Source of the DNA: Brugia malayi
Lineage: Eukaryota; Nematoda; Chromadorea; Rhabditida; Onchocercidae
DNA length: 64,000 nucleotides
Assembly: GCF_000002995.4 (NCBI RefSeq)
Contig: NW_025062478.1
Coordinates: forward strand, 3,572,001 to 3,636,000
Direction of reading: 5' to 3'
Below, piece by piece: positions 46,078 to 59,319 of this stretch. The translations under genes and the position numbers were made by a program. Numbering within the stretch: position 1 is the first letter of the stretch; every line of letters begins with the position of its first letter. The notes beneath the pieces are model-generated. The model saw only the letters and a list, made by a program, of their open reading frames with translations, was not told the origin of the DNA and did no database searches.

Positions 46078-49000
46078 GCAAACGTTTTCATATTGATATG
46101 CTGATAAATAAAAAGCAAAACAATTTATAATTTCTATTTTTCTTTTTTTTTTTTTTGAAAAACAATTTATCAACTTCTTTAAACTAATGATTCGCAATTA
46201 TTTTTTATAAAATTTTATAATTTAAAACTTTTTTTTTCTATATTTTTAATTTTTTTTCATATGTTTAGTGATATATTAATAATTAAATGATTGAGAAAAA
46301 ATTTGATTTTTTTGCTTTTCACAAGCGAACAAACAAACAAATAATTATCACATTGTTTGAAATAATTTGGAATAATAATAAAATTTGTTTGTAAATCAAA
46401 TAATTTGAATATTTATGATAAAACTGAAAGAATTCAATAAAAAAAGTAATTTTTTTGTATGTTAATAAAATTAATAATTGCAATAAAACATAAATATTTG
46501 ACACTTTTTAATTAAAAAAAAAAAAAGAAATGGAAGAAAATGGAATTTATGAAAAATAAAAACGAAATTTTTTTTGTTACTAATATTAATACAGTCTTTA
46601 TTAAATTTCATTTTTCAATTATAATTAATCGTAAATATTTATAAACTTTTAGTTTACATTATTTCTTGATCAATATATTATAATAAATAAATTTAAATAT
46701 TTGTTTTTTGAACAAAAATAAATTTTATTGTACTTAATAAAATATATTTTTGAAAGTTAAAATAACTTTTCTGTTTGTTGAAATTTTATTTTTATTTCAT
46801 ATTTTATATTGCAATAAAATTATATAAAAAAACGATGCTAATATGTTTTTTTTTTTTTTTTTTTTTTTTAAATAGAAATTTTATTCGTTTGCTTTTATTA
46901 ATGAATTATTATAATTTTTTTTTTTAAAAAAAATATATTTTCATCTTTTTAGTTTCCATTAAAAAAAAAATTTATTAAACAAAGAGCAAATTTTTGTGAT
47001 TGTTTTTTTTTTTCTGATTAAACTAAAAAAAAAAAGGAAAATTTATAAATAACAAAAAGTACATTTTTGTTATAGAAAAATTGTATTTACAGTTTAACTT
47101 CTGTAGAAAAAAAAGAATTGAAAATAACAATTAAATTAAAAATTGATTAATAAATTTTGAAATTATTTCAAAGTAAATAAATGAACAAAATTTTTGACAT
47201 AAATGATTTTATTATTATTTTTAACATTTTTGAATGAAGAAAATAAAATAACAATGCATAGTAATTTACACATTTATTAAATTTAACTTAATGAAGAAAC
47301 TGTGAATTGATTTTAATTTTTAATTTTTATTTTTTCTTTTTACTGATTTTAAACAATTTGTTTAACATTTTAAAACTGATTTAGCAACGTTTAAACTAAT
47401 TTAATAATCTTTAGGAATTATTTGAGTCTCTTTCATTTATAACAATGAAAGTATTTGTTTAAAATTGAGCCTAGTAAAAATTTAAAATAAAGCCTAGCAA
47501 AATATTTACATTTATGTAAATATTGTTATTGTAATATTTTATGTTTAAAAGTTAATATTTTTCAATAAAAAAGCGCTTAAATCTTTCTCATTGCAAAAGG
47601 TTAATTTAAAATTTAGACAAAACCGCTTAAAAGTATAAGCAAAATTATGAATTTTTTTTTAAATTGTGAATTTAATTTTATAAATTCATAAAACAAAATT
47701 ATAAATTTATTTTATTTTATGATTGTTTACATTCATTTACATTATTTCATTAATTATTATTCTTTCTTTTTTTTTTTCGTTTTAGCAATAAAAAAATGAT
47801 CAACAAAAATTCGATCAAAATTTCAAAAAAAAAAGCAATTTTTAATATGTGTTAAAAAACAAATAAACTTTTTTTGTTCAGATTATAAACAAAAATATTT
47901 TAAATCAAAAAAAAAAAAAAAGAATTATTAAAAATGTTTCGTTTTTTTTTTTTGTCGTTTTAAAGTCCACTTAAAATAATTTGAAATATTGACATTAAAG
48001 TTGTTATTGCTCTTATAACATACAAACTATAATCGTTTCTTTTTTTTTTGAAATTCAATTTAATCAATTCTAATATTATTTTAAAATTTGTTTATTTATT
48101 ATAAAATCATAAATTTCAAATTATAATAACTTTTATCATAATCATTAAATTTTGGCATAACACTTTCAAATGATATTTGTTGCATTTTTCTAATTAAAAT
48201 TTTAAGTTTAAAAAAAAAATGATGATAAATGTTAGAAAAATAATATAATTGTTTTTTTTTTTTTTTTTTTTAGGAGTTATTTAAAAATGAATGAAAATAA
48301 TTTTGATTATATTCGATTTTTTTTAACAAAAAATTCTTCATTATCTGTTAATCTAATATTAATTTATCAATAATAGTGATAAGAATTACTAAATTATCAA
48401 TTAAATACTGATAACGATTGTTTAAGCATCAAAAAAAAAAATATGACAATAATTTGCAGTTACACTTATTTAATTATTTTTTTTTTGCTGACAAAATAAT
48501 TTTCATTATAAATTCAATTAATGCTAATTAAGTAATTAATTTCAGATTTACAATACAATAAATTTTTATCAAAAATATACTTATTTTTGGACTTTTTTTT
48601 GGTTATCATTTAAATTTTTCCCTAAATTTAACATCAGACCTGCAATATTCCTTTATTTTAATTTATTTAATTTTTTTTTTTTTTTTGTTAATTTCAAAGA
48701 GAAAAATAATTTTGCAACAAATTGCAAACAGATAAAAACAAATATATCTGAACATTTTGTTCATTAATTATTCATTTAATTAAACATTTCCGGAAAAAAA
48801 TGTTATTGTTAATGGAAAAGAAAAGAAGCAAAAACAATTAGGCCCTTTAATTAGTTGGGCCTTATTTGCCATACAAACAGTAAATCATCGTTTTTTATTT
48901 TTATTTTTTTTTAAAATAATTATTCATTTATCATATAAAAACTGCTATTTGATTTATAATATTTTATTCACAGTAAATATTAGTTAAAACTAATTAATTA

Positions 49001-50998
49001 AATTTTTAAAATGGCAATAAATGTGGAATTGCTTTTCATTTTATTTTAAATGCAACAATAAAATGACGAAAAGTAAAAAAAAAAAGGAATGAAAAATTTT
49101 AAGGTTTTTGTTTAATTCGTATAAATAAATTTATAATGATTATTTTTCATATCAATTCTTATCATTCTTATCTTATAATTTAATTATTTTATTTCATTTT
49201 TAATTTCTAACAAATTTTGAACAAAATTTTTTGCAAGAGACAGGCGAAGAAAGCTGAACAAACATTGCGAAAAGAAAAAAATTTTTATTTTTTTTTTCTA
49301 AATTTTTGTTTTTTTTCTTACATTTTATATCTAAATTTTTTAAGTTTAATTTTTAAATTTGTATTTGAATGCTTTTATCTCGTTTTTTTTTTTTTTTAAA
49401 AAAAAAACTTTGTTTACAATATCATAAATGAAAACTTTTAATGCTTACATAATTTTTATCATTTTTTTTTGCAATTAAAAGGAAAATTTATCTTCTTAAA
49501 AAGTATTATAAGAAACTTTCTGAAATTTTCAATAAATTTTCCTTTTCATTTTTTTTCTTTCTTTTTTTTTTGGATAAAAAGCATCAAATAAACAATTTCA
49601 ATTGTTGTTGAAATTTTCAAAGTATAAACTCAAAGTTCAAAAAAGCAAACAAAATGATTCGAATAATAAATTTATATGATGGAAATAGCCGTAAAAAGAA
49701 AAACAGAAAAAAAAAATTATTTCTAATTTTTTTTCATTTCTTATTTTTAATTCCATTTGTTTATTTAATTAATATTTTTTACTCAATTAGTATTTATCAA
49801 AATTCTTTCTTACTTTCGTTGAAATTACTCAACCATTTAAAATTTATTAAAAAAAATTACAATTTGCTTTATTTGCAATTCTATATGATAACGCCACTGA
49901 ATAATTTCAATTTTAAATATTTTAAAGTATTATTTTTTTAATTTCAATTTTTTTCATATTTAATTTCTTTTTATTAAAATAGTTTGAATGATTTTTTTGG
50001 AAATATTTTAAAATCATAATGGATCTTAAATAAATTAAGTATGAATATTATAACTGATAATATTTAATTAAAAAATTGAGAAAGCAAATTAAAACAAAAA
50101 ATTTGGTTTACTGAATAAATTTAATGCGACATAGTCTATTTTTGTAAATTGGAAATGAAATACAATTACTTCATTTAATTTTCCAAGTACTCAAATTACT
50201 TTATTACTATATTTTAATTGTTTATCAAACAATATATTTCATTTTTTCTTTTTTATTGGTTGAATTTAAAATTTAGATTTAATTTAGAAATTTTTAGAAT
50301 TTTTAGCTTAGAATTTAAAATTGTTTACAAAGCATTTGTCTAATTTAAATTGTTATTATCATTTGAATATATCTAAATATTATAATTATTCAAATTCTTA
50401 TTTCACTAAAATGCTGCGTATTTGAAATTATTGCAAAAATTTACACTCATTTATTCGTTTAAATTTCTCATTCATAAATCATTTTGCTAAAAGGCTTTTC
50501 TTAAAATGTTTTGAAAATTGCTATAATAATAATAATAGGATTATATGGTAGCTGTTTATTACTTTATTATCTTTTATCATTTATCATTTCATAAAAAGAT
50601 AACAAAAAAAAAAAAGAAACGAAAAATTTCAAAAATTATAAAAAAATAAAATATTAATAAAAATAATAGCAAAAAAAATGTAAATAATATCAAATATATA
50701 CATACATGTATAAATATATTTCTAAATTAATTTACATTTTGTAAAAAAAAAAAAAATTTAATCAATAAAAAATGATATTGGAAATTAAAAAAATTAAAAT
50801 TTAAAAATGAAATTTAGATAATTACTGTTTATTATTATAAAAATTTGCTCAAAAATTATGCTAGAAAGCAAAAGAATAATGAACAAATAATTATTCAAGG
50901 AAAAAAAATGATTGTTAAAATTGTTTATTATAAAATATTTATTTGTATTTGAAAAAAGATAATTGATTATATTAAAGAGAAAGAAGGAACAATAAGAT
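46078..50998. other. AT desert
   Basis: No gene supported. Noted items are a GC-rich hairpin AGGCCC/GGGCCT near 48841-48866, a coiled-coil-like short frame at 49235-49275 without splice sites, and a 95-codon, very AT-rich open frame at 49654-49941 that I do not accept as a gene. Confidence 0.5.
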
Positions 50999-51366
50999 AG
51001 AGGGAGAGAGAGAGAGAGAGAGAGAGAAAGGGAAATTATCACACAAATAATTATCAGTGATCGAAACAAAAAAAAAAAGCAAAATGTTCTCTTTTGTTTG
51101 TTTATTTTTTTTCCATTGTTTTTTCTTTTTTCTTTTTTGTTTATTGTTAAAGATAAAATGAAATACATTCCATTCCATTGGAATATATTTTATGCAAAAA
51201 AGAATTTTTAGTTTTTTTCTTTTTTTTTTTTATTTTTTGTTTTTTGCTTTCATTGAATTCAATTAACTTTCATTTAATTGTCATCATATTTCGTACTTTT
51301 TTCCCTTTCCATTCTTCCTCTCTCTCTCTCTCTCTCTTTCTCTCTCTTTCCCTCTCTCTCTCCCTT
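50999..51366. repeat. large imperfect inverted repeat, GA arm to CT arm
   Basis: A GA run at 50999-51030 and a CT run at 51317-51365 face each other about a near-palindromic centre (CATTCCATTGGAATA, near 51171-51185). Partly complementary A-rich and T-rich segments (AAAAAGCAAAATG; TTTTTTGCTTTCATT) lie in between at mirrored positions. Confidence 0.6.
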
Positions 51367-53045
51367 TTTCTGTATTATATGATTATTGAATTTCATTTTA
51401 AATTTTAATGCTTCTTTTGTTTTCATTATTTCCAAAAAAAAAGAGAAACGAAAAATTTAGCTTTCTTTTTTTGCTAAAATGAATTTTATTTTATTTGCTT
51501 AAGTAATTACTTTTCTTAAATTTTTGTTAAATTTTTTTACAAAAAAAAAAATTTTCATATTTCTTTAAAATATGAAATTTTTTTAAAATAATATTTCACG
51601 TTTCAATTTTATTAATTGAAAGATATGCGCAAGACATATCGCTTTCCTTTTCTTTAATAATTAATTAACTTTATCTCATATAATATTCATCGTCGTTTTT
51701 TCTTTTTTCTTTTTGATTTAACATTTGCTTTAACTTTAATTAAATAAATTTTAAATACATTTTTCAAGTTTTAAAAGTAATACATTTAAAATTATTTCTC
51801 ATTTCTCACTTACTTCATCATTTTATGAATGAATAATTTGATAGAAATTAGAAATTAATAGTTTTATATATGATTGCTTATCTAATCTAGAATTAACAAT
51901 ATGCTAATCTAATCATTAAGCTGCAAATTTGATATTATCAGCTTATCACTTCTTATCATATAGCTATAATAAAACGAACAAATTTAAATATAATAATTTA
52001 ATAACTGCAAAATGATTATTGATAATTGCAAAAAATTTAATATTTTTAAGTTTTATAAGAATTGTAATTAGTATTATTTATTTAATAAATTTAAGTTTTA
52101 TTTAACTATTTCATACATGGATACTTAATAAAAAGCAAATCTATTTTGTCAAAAAAAGAAAAGAGAAAGCGAAATTAAAATATATGATTAAACAAAATAT
52201 TTTTATTATTTTAATAATCTTTTATTTTCTCTTTATTCCTAAATTTTAATGTATTTAAATATTATAAAGTAATAAAAAAAGTAATAAAATTCATTCGTAT
52301 TACTTAAAAATAATTCGTTTTAAAACTCTTTTTTATTTTATTTTTTGTTTTGGAATATACAAATTGTTTTTGAAGCTAATTTAGTTTTATTTGATTTAAA
52401 TTGTCTTTAAGCTATCTCAATTTAATTCATTTTGATTTAACTTATTTTATTTTTTTCGAATTTAAATTTTCTCGTTCACAAGAAAATATTGAAACAAGCT
52501 ATATGACTATTTAAAACGAGATTGAAATTACTTTTCATTATTAATTTCGGATCATTGAGTTAGTTAGAAGTTAGTGAACAAATTTTTCACATAATTTATA
52601 TTTATCATAAAATTTCCAAATATAGAAAAATATAATAATGCATCTGTAATTAAAAAAAATTTTTTTTATAGAAAATAAATGATAGAAAAAATTAACAAAA
52701 ATAAAATCAAAATTTTTTTTATAAATTTATTTCTTAGAAAAAAAAAAAAAAAAATGGAAAATATGAGAAATAATATATTAATTGTTAAAACGGAAAAGTC
52801 GAAAAAATATCTATCAGTGAGTTATTTGTTCTGTTTTAATTATATGAAATTAATTTTTTAATTTTTCTGCTAAGTAAAATAGAAGATTAAAAAAAAAAAA
52901 AAATGTTTGAGTTTTGCACTTCAAAATTTCATTTTACTCTTATTTGATTCAATTTTTTGATGTTTTCTTTTCTTTTTTTTTTTTTTTTGCTACTTTTTTC
53001 TTACTACTTATTTTCGCTTTATTTTTGTTTATTCTTCAATTTTTT
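51367..53045. other. AT desert
   Basis: No gene, RNA or clear repeat seen beyond homopolymer runs. Confidence 0.5.
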
Positions 53046-53218
53046 TTATTTTTTCTTTGATTTATTTTTATAGTAGTTTGTTGCGCAGAAGTAAATTTGA
53101 TGCGGCATATAATGCGCAACGGTAACATTTGTTGCGGAATGCGACGGAATACATAAATGCATTCGATGCAATGCATATAATATTGATAGCATAGCTAATT
53201 TAACATTGTCATCAGCAT
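53046..53218 (-). CDS. possible terminal exon, 57 codons including stop
   Basis: A markedly GC-richer patch in an AT desert. On the minus strand a strong acceptor (TTTCATTCCGCAG) precedes 53218. The frame then runs 56 codons to TAA at 53048-53046, containing LAMLSILYALHRMHLCIPSH and ending in a Lys-rich tail. The entering phase needs one base from an upstream exon; the candidate at 60612-60410 could supply it through an internal GTAAAA donor, but that is speculative. The plus strand also has a 37-codon frame (CDGIHKCIRCNAYNID) but no acceptor. No homology recognised. Confidence 0.28.
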
Positions 53219-54281
53219 CTGCGGAATGAAATTTTTGATCTTTTAATTGTATTAATTTAATTATTTAATTAAATAACAATCATTAATGCAAAATTTTAAA
53301 ATGATTTGAAAAAAATTTAAAAAAGAAACTAAAATTAAAGAAAGTTCCCTTTAATTTCTAACAATTTTTTAAAGAATAACTTTGAAATTAGATTCAGAAT
53401 AATTAAAAAAAAAAATTGCAGATATAAGACAATATAATAACGAAAAAAAAGAAATGAAAAATAAATTCTAAATCTAATTTACATTCGTTTTTCTTTCTTA
53501 AAACAGTAAAATATTTGAAAAATTTAGTAAAAAAAATTTTTTTTCTGGAAAAAAAAATTAAATAGTAAATTAAATAAATGTTTAAATATTATGATTCTTA
53601 AAATTTCCTTAATAAATTATTCATTAATGTATATTCAATGATAATATTGATTACATTTATCATCTAATCAATTAACAAACATTTTTTAACTCATAATAAC
53701 ATTGCAATGATATATTAATAATATTTATTATGATAACATATTCTTCATATTATTTTTCTCGGTTCATTTCAATTTGATATATAAATAATAAAGTAATAAT
53801 AACAAATGTAATTTTATTAACTAATAATTGGAGTTAAAATGTGATAAGTAAAATAAAAAGTAATAGTTTGATTAATTATTCCATAATTTGAGCTTATTAG
53901 TTAAATTAATATTAATTTTAATAATTTGTTATTGTAGGATTAATAATTTATATAAAAAACATTATAGTTCAAGTGATATAGAAAATGTTGAAGTTTTAAT
54001 TAATAATTGATTTAAAGAATGGATAAATATTTTTAAAGTAATTACAATCATAATAATACCTCAGTTTATAAAGATTTGCTAAAAACTTTTTATGTAAAAA
54101 TATATGTAAGCATAATAACACAATTAATTTTATTAATTTTATTCCAAAATCATTTCAATTTCATCATTTTTTAAAAAAAAAATGAAAAGTTACTTAGATT
54201 ATTAGGGAATATTTCATTACAAATACATTCTTATTTCATCTAATCTCACTTTTTATCATTCTTTCTCTTCATCTCCTCCTC

Positions 54282-54306
54282 CTCCTCCTCTCTCTCTCTC
54301 CCTCTG
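54282..54306. repeat. CTC/CT simple repeat
   Basis: A CTC triplet run passing into CT dinucleotides. Confidence 0.85.
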
Positions 54307-56591
54307 TGCGTTTTTTTTTTTTTATGAAAAATATTTAAAAAAAGAAAAGATGGCAATTACTTTTAAAATTTAATAGAATGTATAATTGTGCTTTTAAAAA
54401 TAAATATATAAGCATAATAATAAAATTAATATTTATTAATTTATAAAAAAATTCATCATTGTTTTGTTTTATTTTATTTTTTTAATTCATTAATTATTTA
54501 CACAAATTTAAAATATTATTAGCAAAATTAATTAAATTGATTCTAAAAATATTCAGCCATAATTACTGTCAATTATATCATTTCAAACTATATTTTGAAC
54601 ATATAAAAATTAAAATTGATATTATTGCGAGAGCGATTTATTATTGCAAATATTTATTTCAAATACTTCTTAATGATTTTACAATGATATTATAAATTTA
54701 ATAATAATAATATTGTGTGTTTTTTATGAATTTAGTGAAGTTTTTTGAACAATATTTCTTATTTTGTTTTCTTAACTGAAACTTTTTAGAATAAAAAGAG
54801 AAATCAAAAATCAAAAAGAAAAATTTTATAAAAAATGAGAAAAAAATTTTGAAACTTATAATAATAATAATACTAAATAATGATAACAGTGTTTATGGTA
54901 AATATGATAAAAGAGAAAACTATGAAAAATTCTTTTATAATTTATTAAAATGACAAATTTTTCAAATGTTCAAAATTTTTCAATCATTTTATTCATTGGT
55001 TGCTAAGCAATTCATTTATATTTGCTATTATACATATTCATTTGGTTAGATAAGACTAAATGAAGGAAAAAAAAAAGAGAAAACGGTTTCATTTTCTGTC
55101 ACCATTAAATGTCACCTGTCACCTTCTTTTTTTTTTCTCAAGTTTATAAAAGTATGCATCATTATTAGTTTAGCTATCGTTTTGCTATGGTTAAATTAAA
55201 ATTTAGTCATCATATCTTTTTTTTTTTTTTTCATTCTTTCTTTTTTACTTCAAAATAATTTATCGATTTTAAATTTAAGTAATTCATATTATTGTGATTT
55301 GTAGAATTGCAATGATTAAATGGCATCAATAATTTAATTATTTGCTAAATTTAATATTGAATTAGTTTATTTTCAACTGTTTTTTTTTTTTTATTTTTTC
55401 TTTTTTTATTCATAGTTTAGACTTAGATTTGAACTTAAAGTTTGCATTGAAATATATTAAATTTATAATATTTTTATGCTTTGTTAAAAGAAAAGAAAAA
55501 ATGAAAGGAACGCTTTGCTAAAATTTGCAAATTTTTGCAAAAGACTTCAGAATTGGAAATTTTATTTTTCAAATTTAATTCAATATGACAAATCTTTAGT
55601 ACTTTTGTTGATAAAATTGTCTATAAATAGGGAAATTCTTGAAAAATAGTGGTATTATAAGAGATCAACAAAAGAAAAAAATAAACAAAGTTGAAAATTG
55701 AAAAAATAAAAATGAATGAGTTAGTGAAACTAACTTAACATTTTGTTAATAAATTAATTTGACATTTTATGCCAATGATTAGTTAATTTTGATTATTAAT
55801 TGAATTTTTTGACTATTAATTAGACTAATTAGATCTGATTTTTTAAATTGGAGCAATCATTAATTGAACTTTTTTGATTTATATCATTTATTGTATAATT
55901 TTCCTTTCCTTCTCATTACTAATCATTATGTAAATAAAAAGTTAGCCGAAAAGAGAAAAAAAAAGTCTCAAAATATAAATTTAAAAATTTAAGATTCAAT
56001 TTTTATGAATAAAATGAATTTTTACGAAAAATTTTTCGTTCTTTTAATTGTTTTCAATTTTAAATTTTTTTTTTATTTGTAGAAACAAACAATTTGTATG
56101 AATTTTTTTTTTTTACTTTTTTTTGGCAAAAGATTTAATAAAATGAAAGTAAAACTGAAAAGTTTTGTAAATGTTTAAAGTAATCCATCAAATTGAGAGA
56201 AATGTTTTAACAAAATAAATTTTATAAATGAAACAAAATTTCACCAAAATCTTTTTTTTTTTTCTTTCCCTTTTCTCTCTTTTTTCTCTTTTTCTTTATC
56301 TCTACAAATTATTGAAGGATTCATTTGCTGTTTTCTATCTTTTTTTTCATTTTGTTTTTTTTTTTTCTTTTTTTCAGTGATTGAATTTTCCTCTGAGAGA
56401 TTTTTCATTTTTCAATACTTTTTCAATGTTATATCAATGTAATATTTTTCATTTCTTTCTTACTTTTTATTTTTTTTCTTTTTTTTTACGAGTTCAATTT
56501 TTTTTTTTAATATTTATTTTGATATAAATACAAACATATGTGTAAATTATTTATAAATGTTTACAAATACAAATACACTCCGTCCGTACAG

Positions 56592-56612
56592 ACACACACA
56601 CACACACACACA
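56592..56612. repeat. (CA)n microsatellite
   Basis: About ten CA dinucleotides after a GTCCGTACAGA segment. Confidence 0.9.
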
Positions 56613-57479
56613 TAAATTAAGGAATTAAAAAAGACAATTATTTGTGGTCTGTTTAAATTCAACCATCCATTTTACTTTCCCTTTCATTTATTCTTTCACC
56701 CATAAAATCATCGAATCAATTTTTAGTATTAATTAGTAAAATGTCATTAAAGGGAAGAAAAAAGAAGAAGAAGCAAGCATTAAGCGTTTATTTATTGCTT
56801 AATAGTTATAATCTAAGGATATTATTATTAATTAATAAATCAGAATTATTTTCATTTCATTAGATTGGAAAATATGAAAGCAAAAGAGAAAGAAAGATTC
56901 GAATACGAATTGTCTTAATATCATTGATGATAATGACTATCATAATAATAATAATAATGTTAACTGATGATGTTGATAATGATTTTATCATCATTAGACA
57001 ATTTAACATTGCTTATTGTAATTTCAAAATGTCACATATGTTCAATTCAAATTTTGATCTTGATTTATAAATTTTTTTGAATTGCACTAATTATTTGAAA
57101 TAAATAATAAGGAAATAAAAAGCATATAAATAAGCAATAAAATTGCTTAAAGGCATTTTTTTTTTGTTTTCATTTCTTTCTTTAATTTAACTATACAATG
57201 AAGTCATTTAATCAACAACGAAATTTTATATATTTTGTTGGTGGCTTTAAAAAAAAAAAAAAGCTAAAAAAAATTGTCTAAGCTATTTAAAACGAGCCAT
57301 TTAAATAATAGTAATAACTGATAGGAGCGAATAATTCTATTGGGACTTATTTATTTCCACTAAGAAACTAACAATCTCGACGATTCTATAAGATAAGAGT
57401 AGTGCAGTTAGTTTTCGAGAATTTGTCCTATCTTAGCTAAAACGATCACTGTTTATTCATTGTATCAATGAGACTACTA

Positions 57480-57850
57480 TTAATGATAACAATACTGATA
57501 ATAACAGTATGTAATGATAACAGTAGCACTAATGATAGTAATAATAGTATTAATAAACATAAGCGATAATGATAATAAGAAGTTAGAAGCAATACTAACA
57601 GTAGCAATAATAGTAATGACGATAATAGTAGTAATAATATGCGTTAATGATGATAAGATAATAATGATAACAAAAGTAACAGTAATGATAATTATACCTT
57701 TATAATAATATGCGTTAGTTGGATAAGATAATGATAGTGGTGGTGATAATAATGTTATTATAATATGCGATAGGATAATAACGATAGTAAAATAGTGATA
57801 GCAGTAAAGACAACTGGTAACAATAATAGCCTTATTAATAATTATCAAAT
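57480..57850. repeat. degenerate GATAAT/AGTAAT repeat with embedded units
   Basis: Built from GATAAT and AGTAAT hexamers. The word ATAATATGCG recurs near 57635, 57706 and 57760, each followed by a GATAAGATAATGATA-like stretch, so larger units are duplicated inside the simple repeat. Frames on both strands are repeat translations. Confidence 0.75.
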
Positions 57851-58011
57851 AAAACAAACATTGAAAGAAAAAAGTGCTCAAAAGTTAATGACAGAATTAT
57901 AGTTATTACTATTATCATTATTACTACATGTTATAATCATTGTTACTACATATTACTAAAGCTTTTTATTATCATTGCTATTATCACTAACACTATTAAT
58001 ATTCTTATTAA

Positions 58012-58293
58012 ATGTTAGTAAGCAAATTCTATCAGTTTATATGTTACGTTATTTTGATAATAAATTTATTTTTATTATGCTATGATTGGTTGCATTTCAT
58101 TACTTTAATGAGAATTGCATTTGAGTTTCAAATGAAATCCAATGATTATTATTTTGATTTAAAAGATTTACATCAAATAATTTTAGAAATAATTTGGTAT
58201 GTTAGTTCATGTTTTTTTTTTTTTTTTTTTACATTGACTTATTCTTATTTAAATCTGTTTTTTCTTTTTATATTTTTTTTTAGTGTTAATTAA
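58012..58293 (+). CDS. possible two-exon small membrane protein, about 65 residues
   Basis: ATG at 58012 opens 61 codons plus 2 bases to a donor GTATGT at 58197. An 86-base intron with a long T tract ends TTTTTTTTTAG at 58282, and the second exon (58283-58293) supplies only Cys-Val-Asn-stop. The protein has one hydrophobic segment (VILIINLFLLCYDWLHF) and a charged C-terminal half (MKSNDYYFDLKDLHQIILE). Without splicing the frame stays open to the same stop through a poly-Phe run, which argues for the intron. No homolog recognised; it could be the end of a longer gene or chance. Confidence 0.28.
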   Translation: MLVSKFYQFICYVILIINLFLLCYDWLHFITLMRIAFEFQMKSNDYYFDLKDLHQIILEIIWYVSSCFFFFFFTLTYSYLNLFFLFIFFFSVN

Positions 58294-59013
58294 ATGAGTT
58301 TAGTCATATTTTTGCTATCTTCCGTTTTCTTTCTTTTTGTTGAAAGAATTAATGAAAGTTAGAATTAAAATTATAATTTTCCAACTACGAAGAAAATGCA
58401 GGAAATTTGAGTCCCTTTAAATTTTGTTTCCTCATTTTGCAATTTCTTTGTTAATTTTTTACAAAATTTGCAAAAGGGGAATTTCTATCATTCCTTTACA
58501 TATTAGCAAAAAAATTTTTAATTTAAAAAGAAAAGTATCAATAAAAGGAAAAAATCAACATTACAAACTATAAAAAATATACTCAAATTACTTATTTTCA
58601 AAAAAAAAAAAAAAAAAAGAAAAAAGAAACTGAAACCGTTTAAATATATGAATTTATAAAGTTTTGATAAATAAAGCAATTTCATAAATATTTTCAAATT
58701 TGCACTATTTTTAGGCTATTATTTTGCACAGTGATTTAACAAAATATTTCCAAAACTAATATTATTTCATGATAAGAAAATGACGTAAAAAGAAAGAAAA
58801 ACCGGATATAGCTTTTTATTTTTTTTATTCAATTCTTTTATTCAAGTAATGATTTTTGAAAATTTTCTTTTTTTTCCTGAAAACTTTCTGCTCAACAATT
58901 ACATGAATTAAATTTATCATTAAAAAAGCAACGTAAGAGTTTTATGTAAAAAACGAACTATTTCTTGCATTGTTATTTTTTTCACAAACTAATTGTTGTA
59001 TTAATATATTCTG

Positions 59014-59095
59014 TATGCCGCACTGCCGCACAAACTAATAGCACGTTACGGTATGACATACTGTACACGATACGGTATATATACAGTATGCAATA
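59014..59095. repeat. CG-containing patch with inverted repeats
   Basis: GCCGCACTGCCGCAC is a direct repeat of GCCGCAC. CATACTGTA and TACAGTATG are perfect 9-base inverted arms around a spacer containing ATACGG, and (T/A)ACGGTAT occurs twice. Its base mix resembles the patch at 53080-53170 and differs from everything around it. Confidence 0.6.
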
Positions 59096-59319
59096 TTCAA
59101 CATCCAAATATTTCTCTTAAACAAAAAATGTTAGATAAATGATTTTCATAAATATTGCGCTAATAAATAACTGATATAGTTATGCAATTATTTTTTTCTT
59201 AAAAAATTTATTACTTTTGTCAAGATTTATTTATCAACAAAGTTTTAATTTTCTTCAATTTTTATATTATTAAAGTTTTTCTAAAAAAAAATGAAATTCT
59301 TATTAACACCAATTTTGAC

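Larger units (their letters stand above)
53219..57479. other. AT desert
   Basis: No gene supported. It contains TGTCAC direct repeats (55096-55124), a CA run at 56592-56612 and an ATT-like patch near 56940. A splice-acceptor-like site with a short open stretch lies near 57390 on the minus strand. Confidence 0.45.

Noticed and set aside
49235..49275. Short coiled-coil-like frame (RQAKKAEQTLRKEK)
   Set aside because: No donor follows and the opposite strand is equally open with a better acceptor; too short to decide.
49654..49941. 95-codon ATG-led frame on plus, hydrophobic
   Set aside because: Extremely A/T-rich with only Phe/Leu/Ile/Asn/Lys-type codons, no splice or leader signals; one such frame is expected by chance in a window of this size and composition.
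57480..57881. 133-codon minus-strand frame and its 63-codon plus-strand partner
   Set aside because: Both come from the degenerate GATAAT/ATTATC repeat; hydrophobic composition is a repeat artefact.
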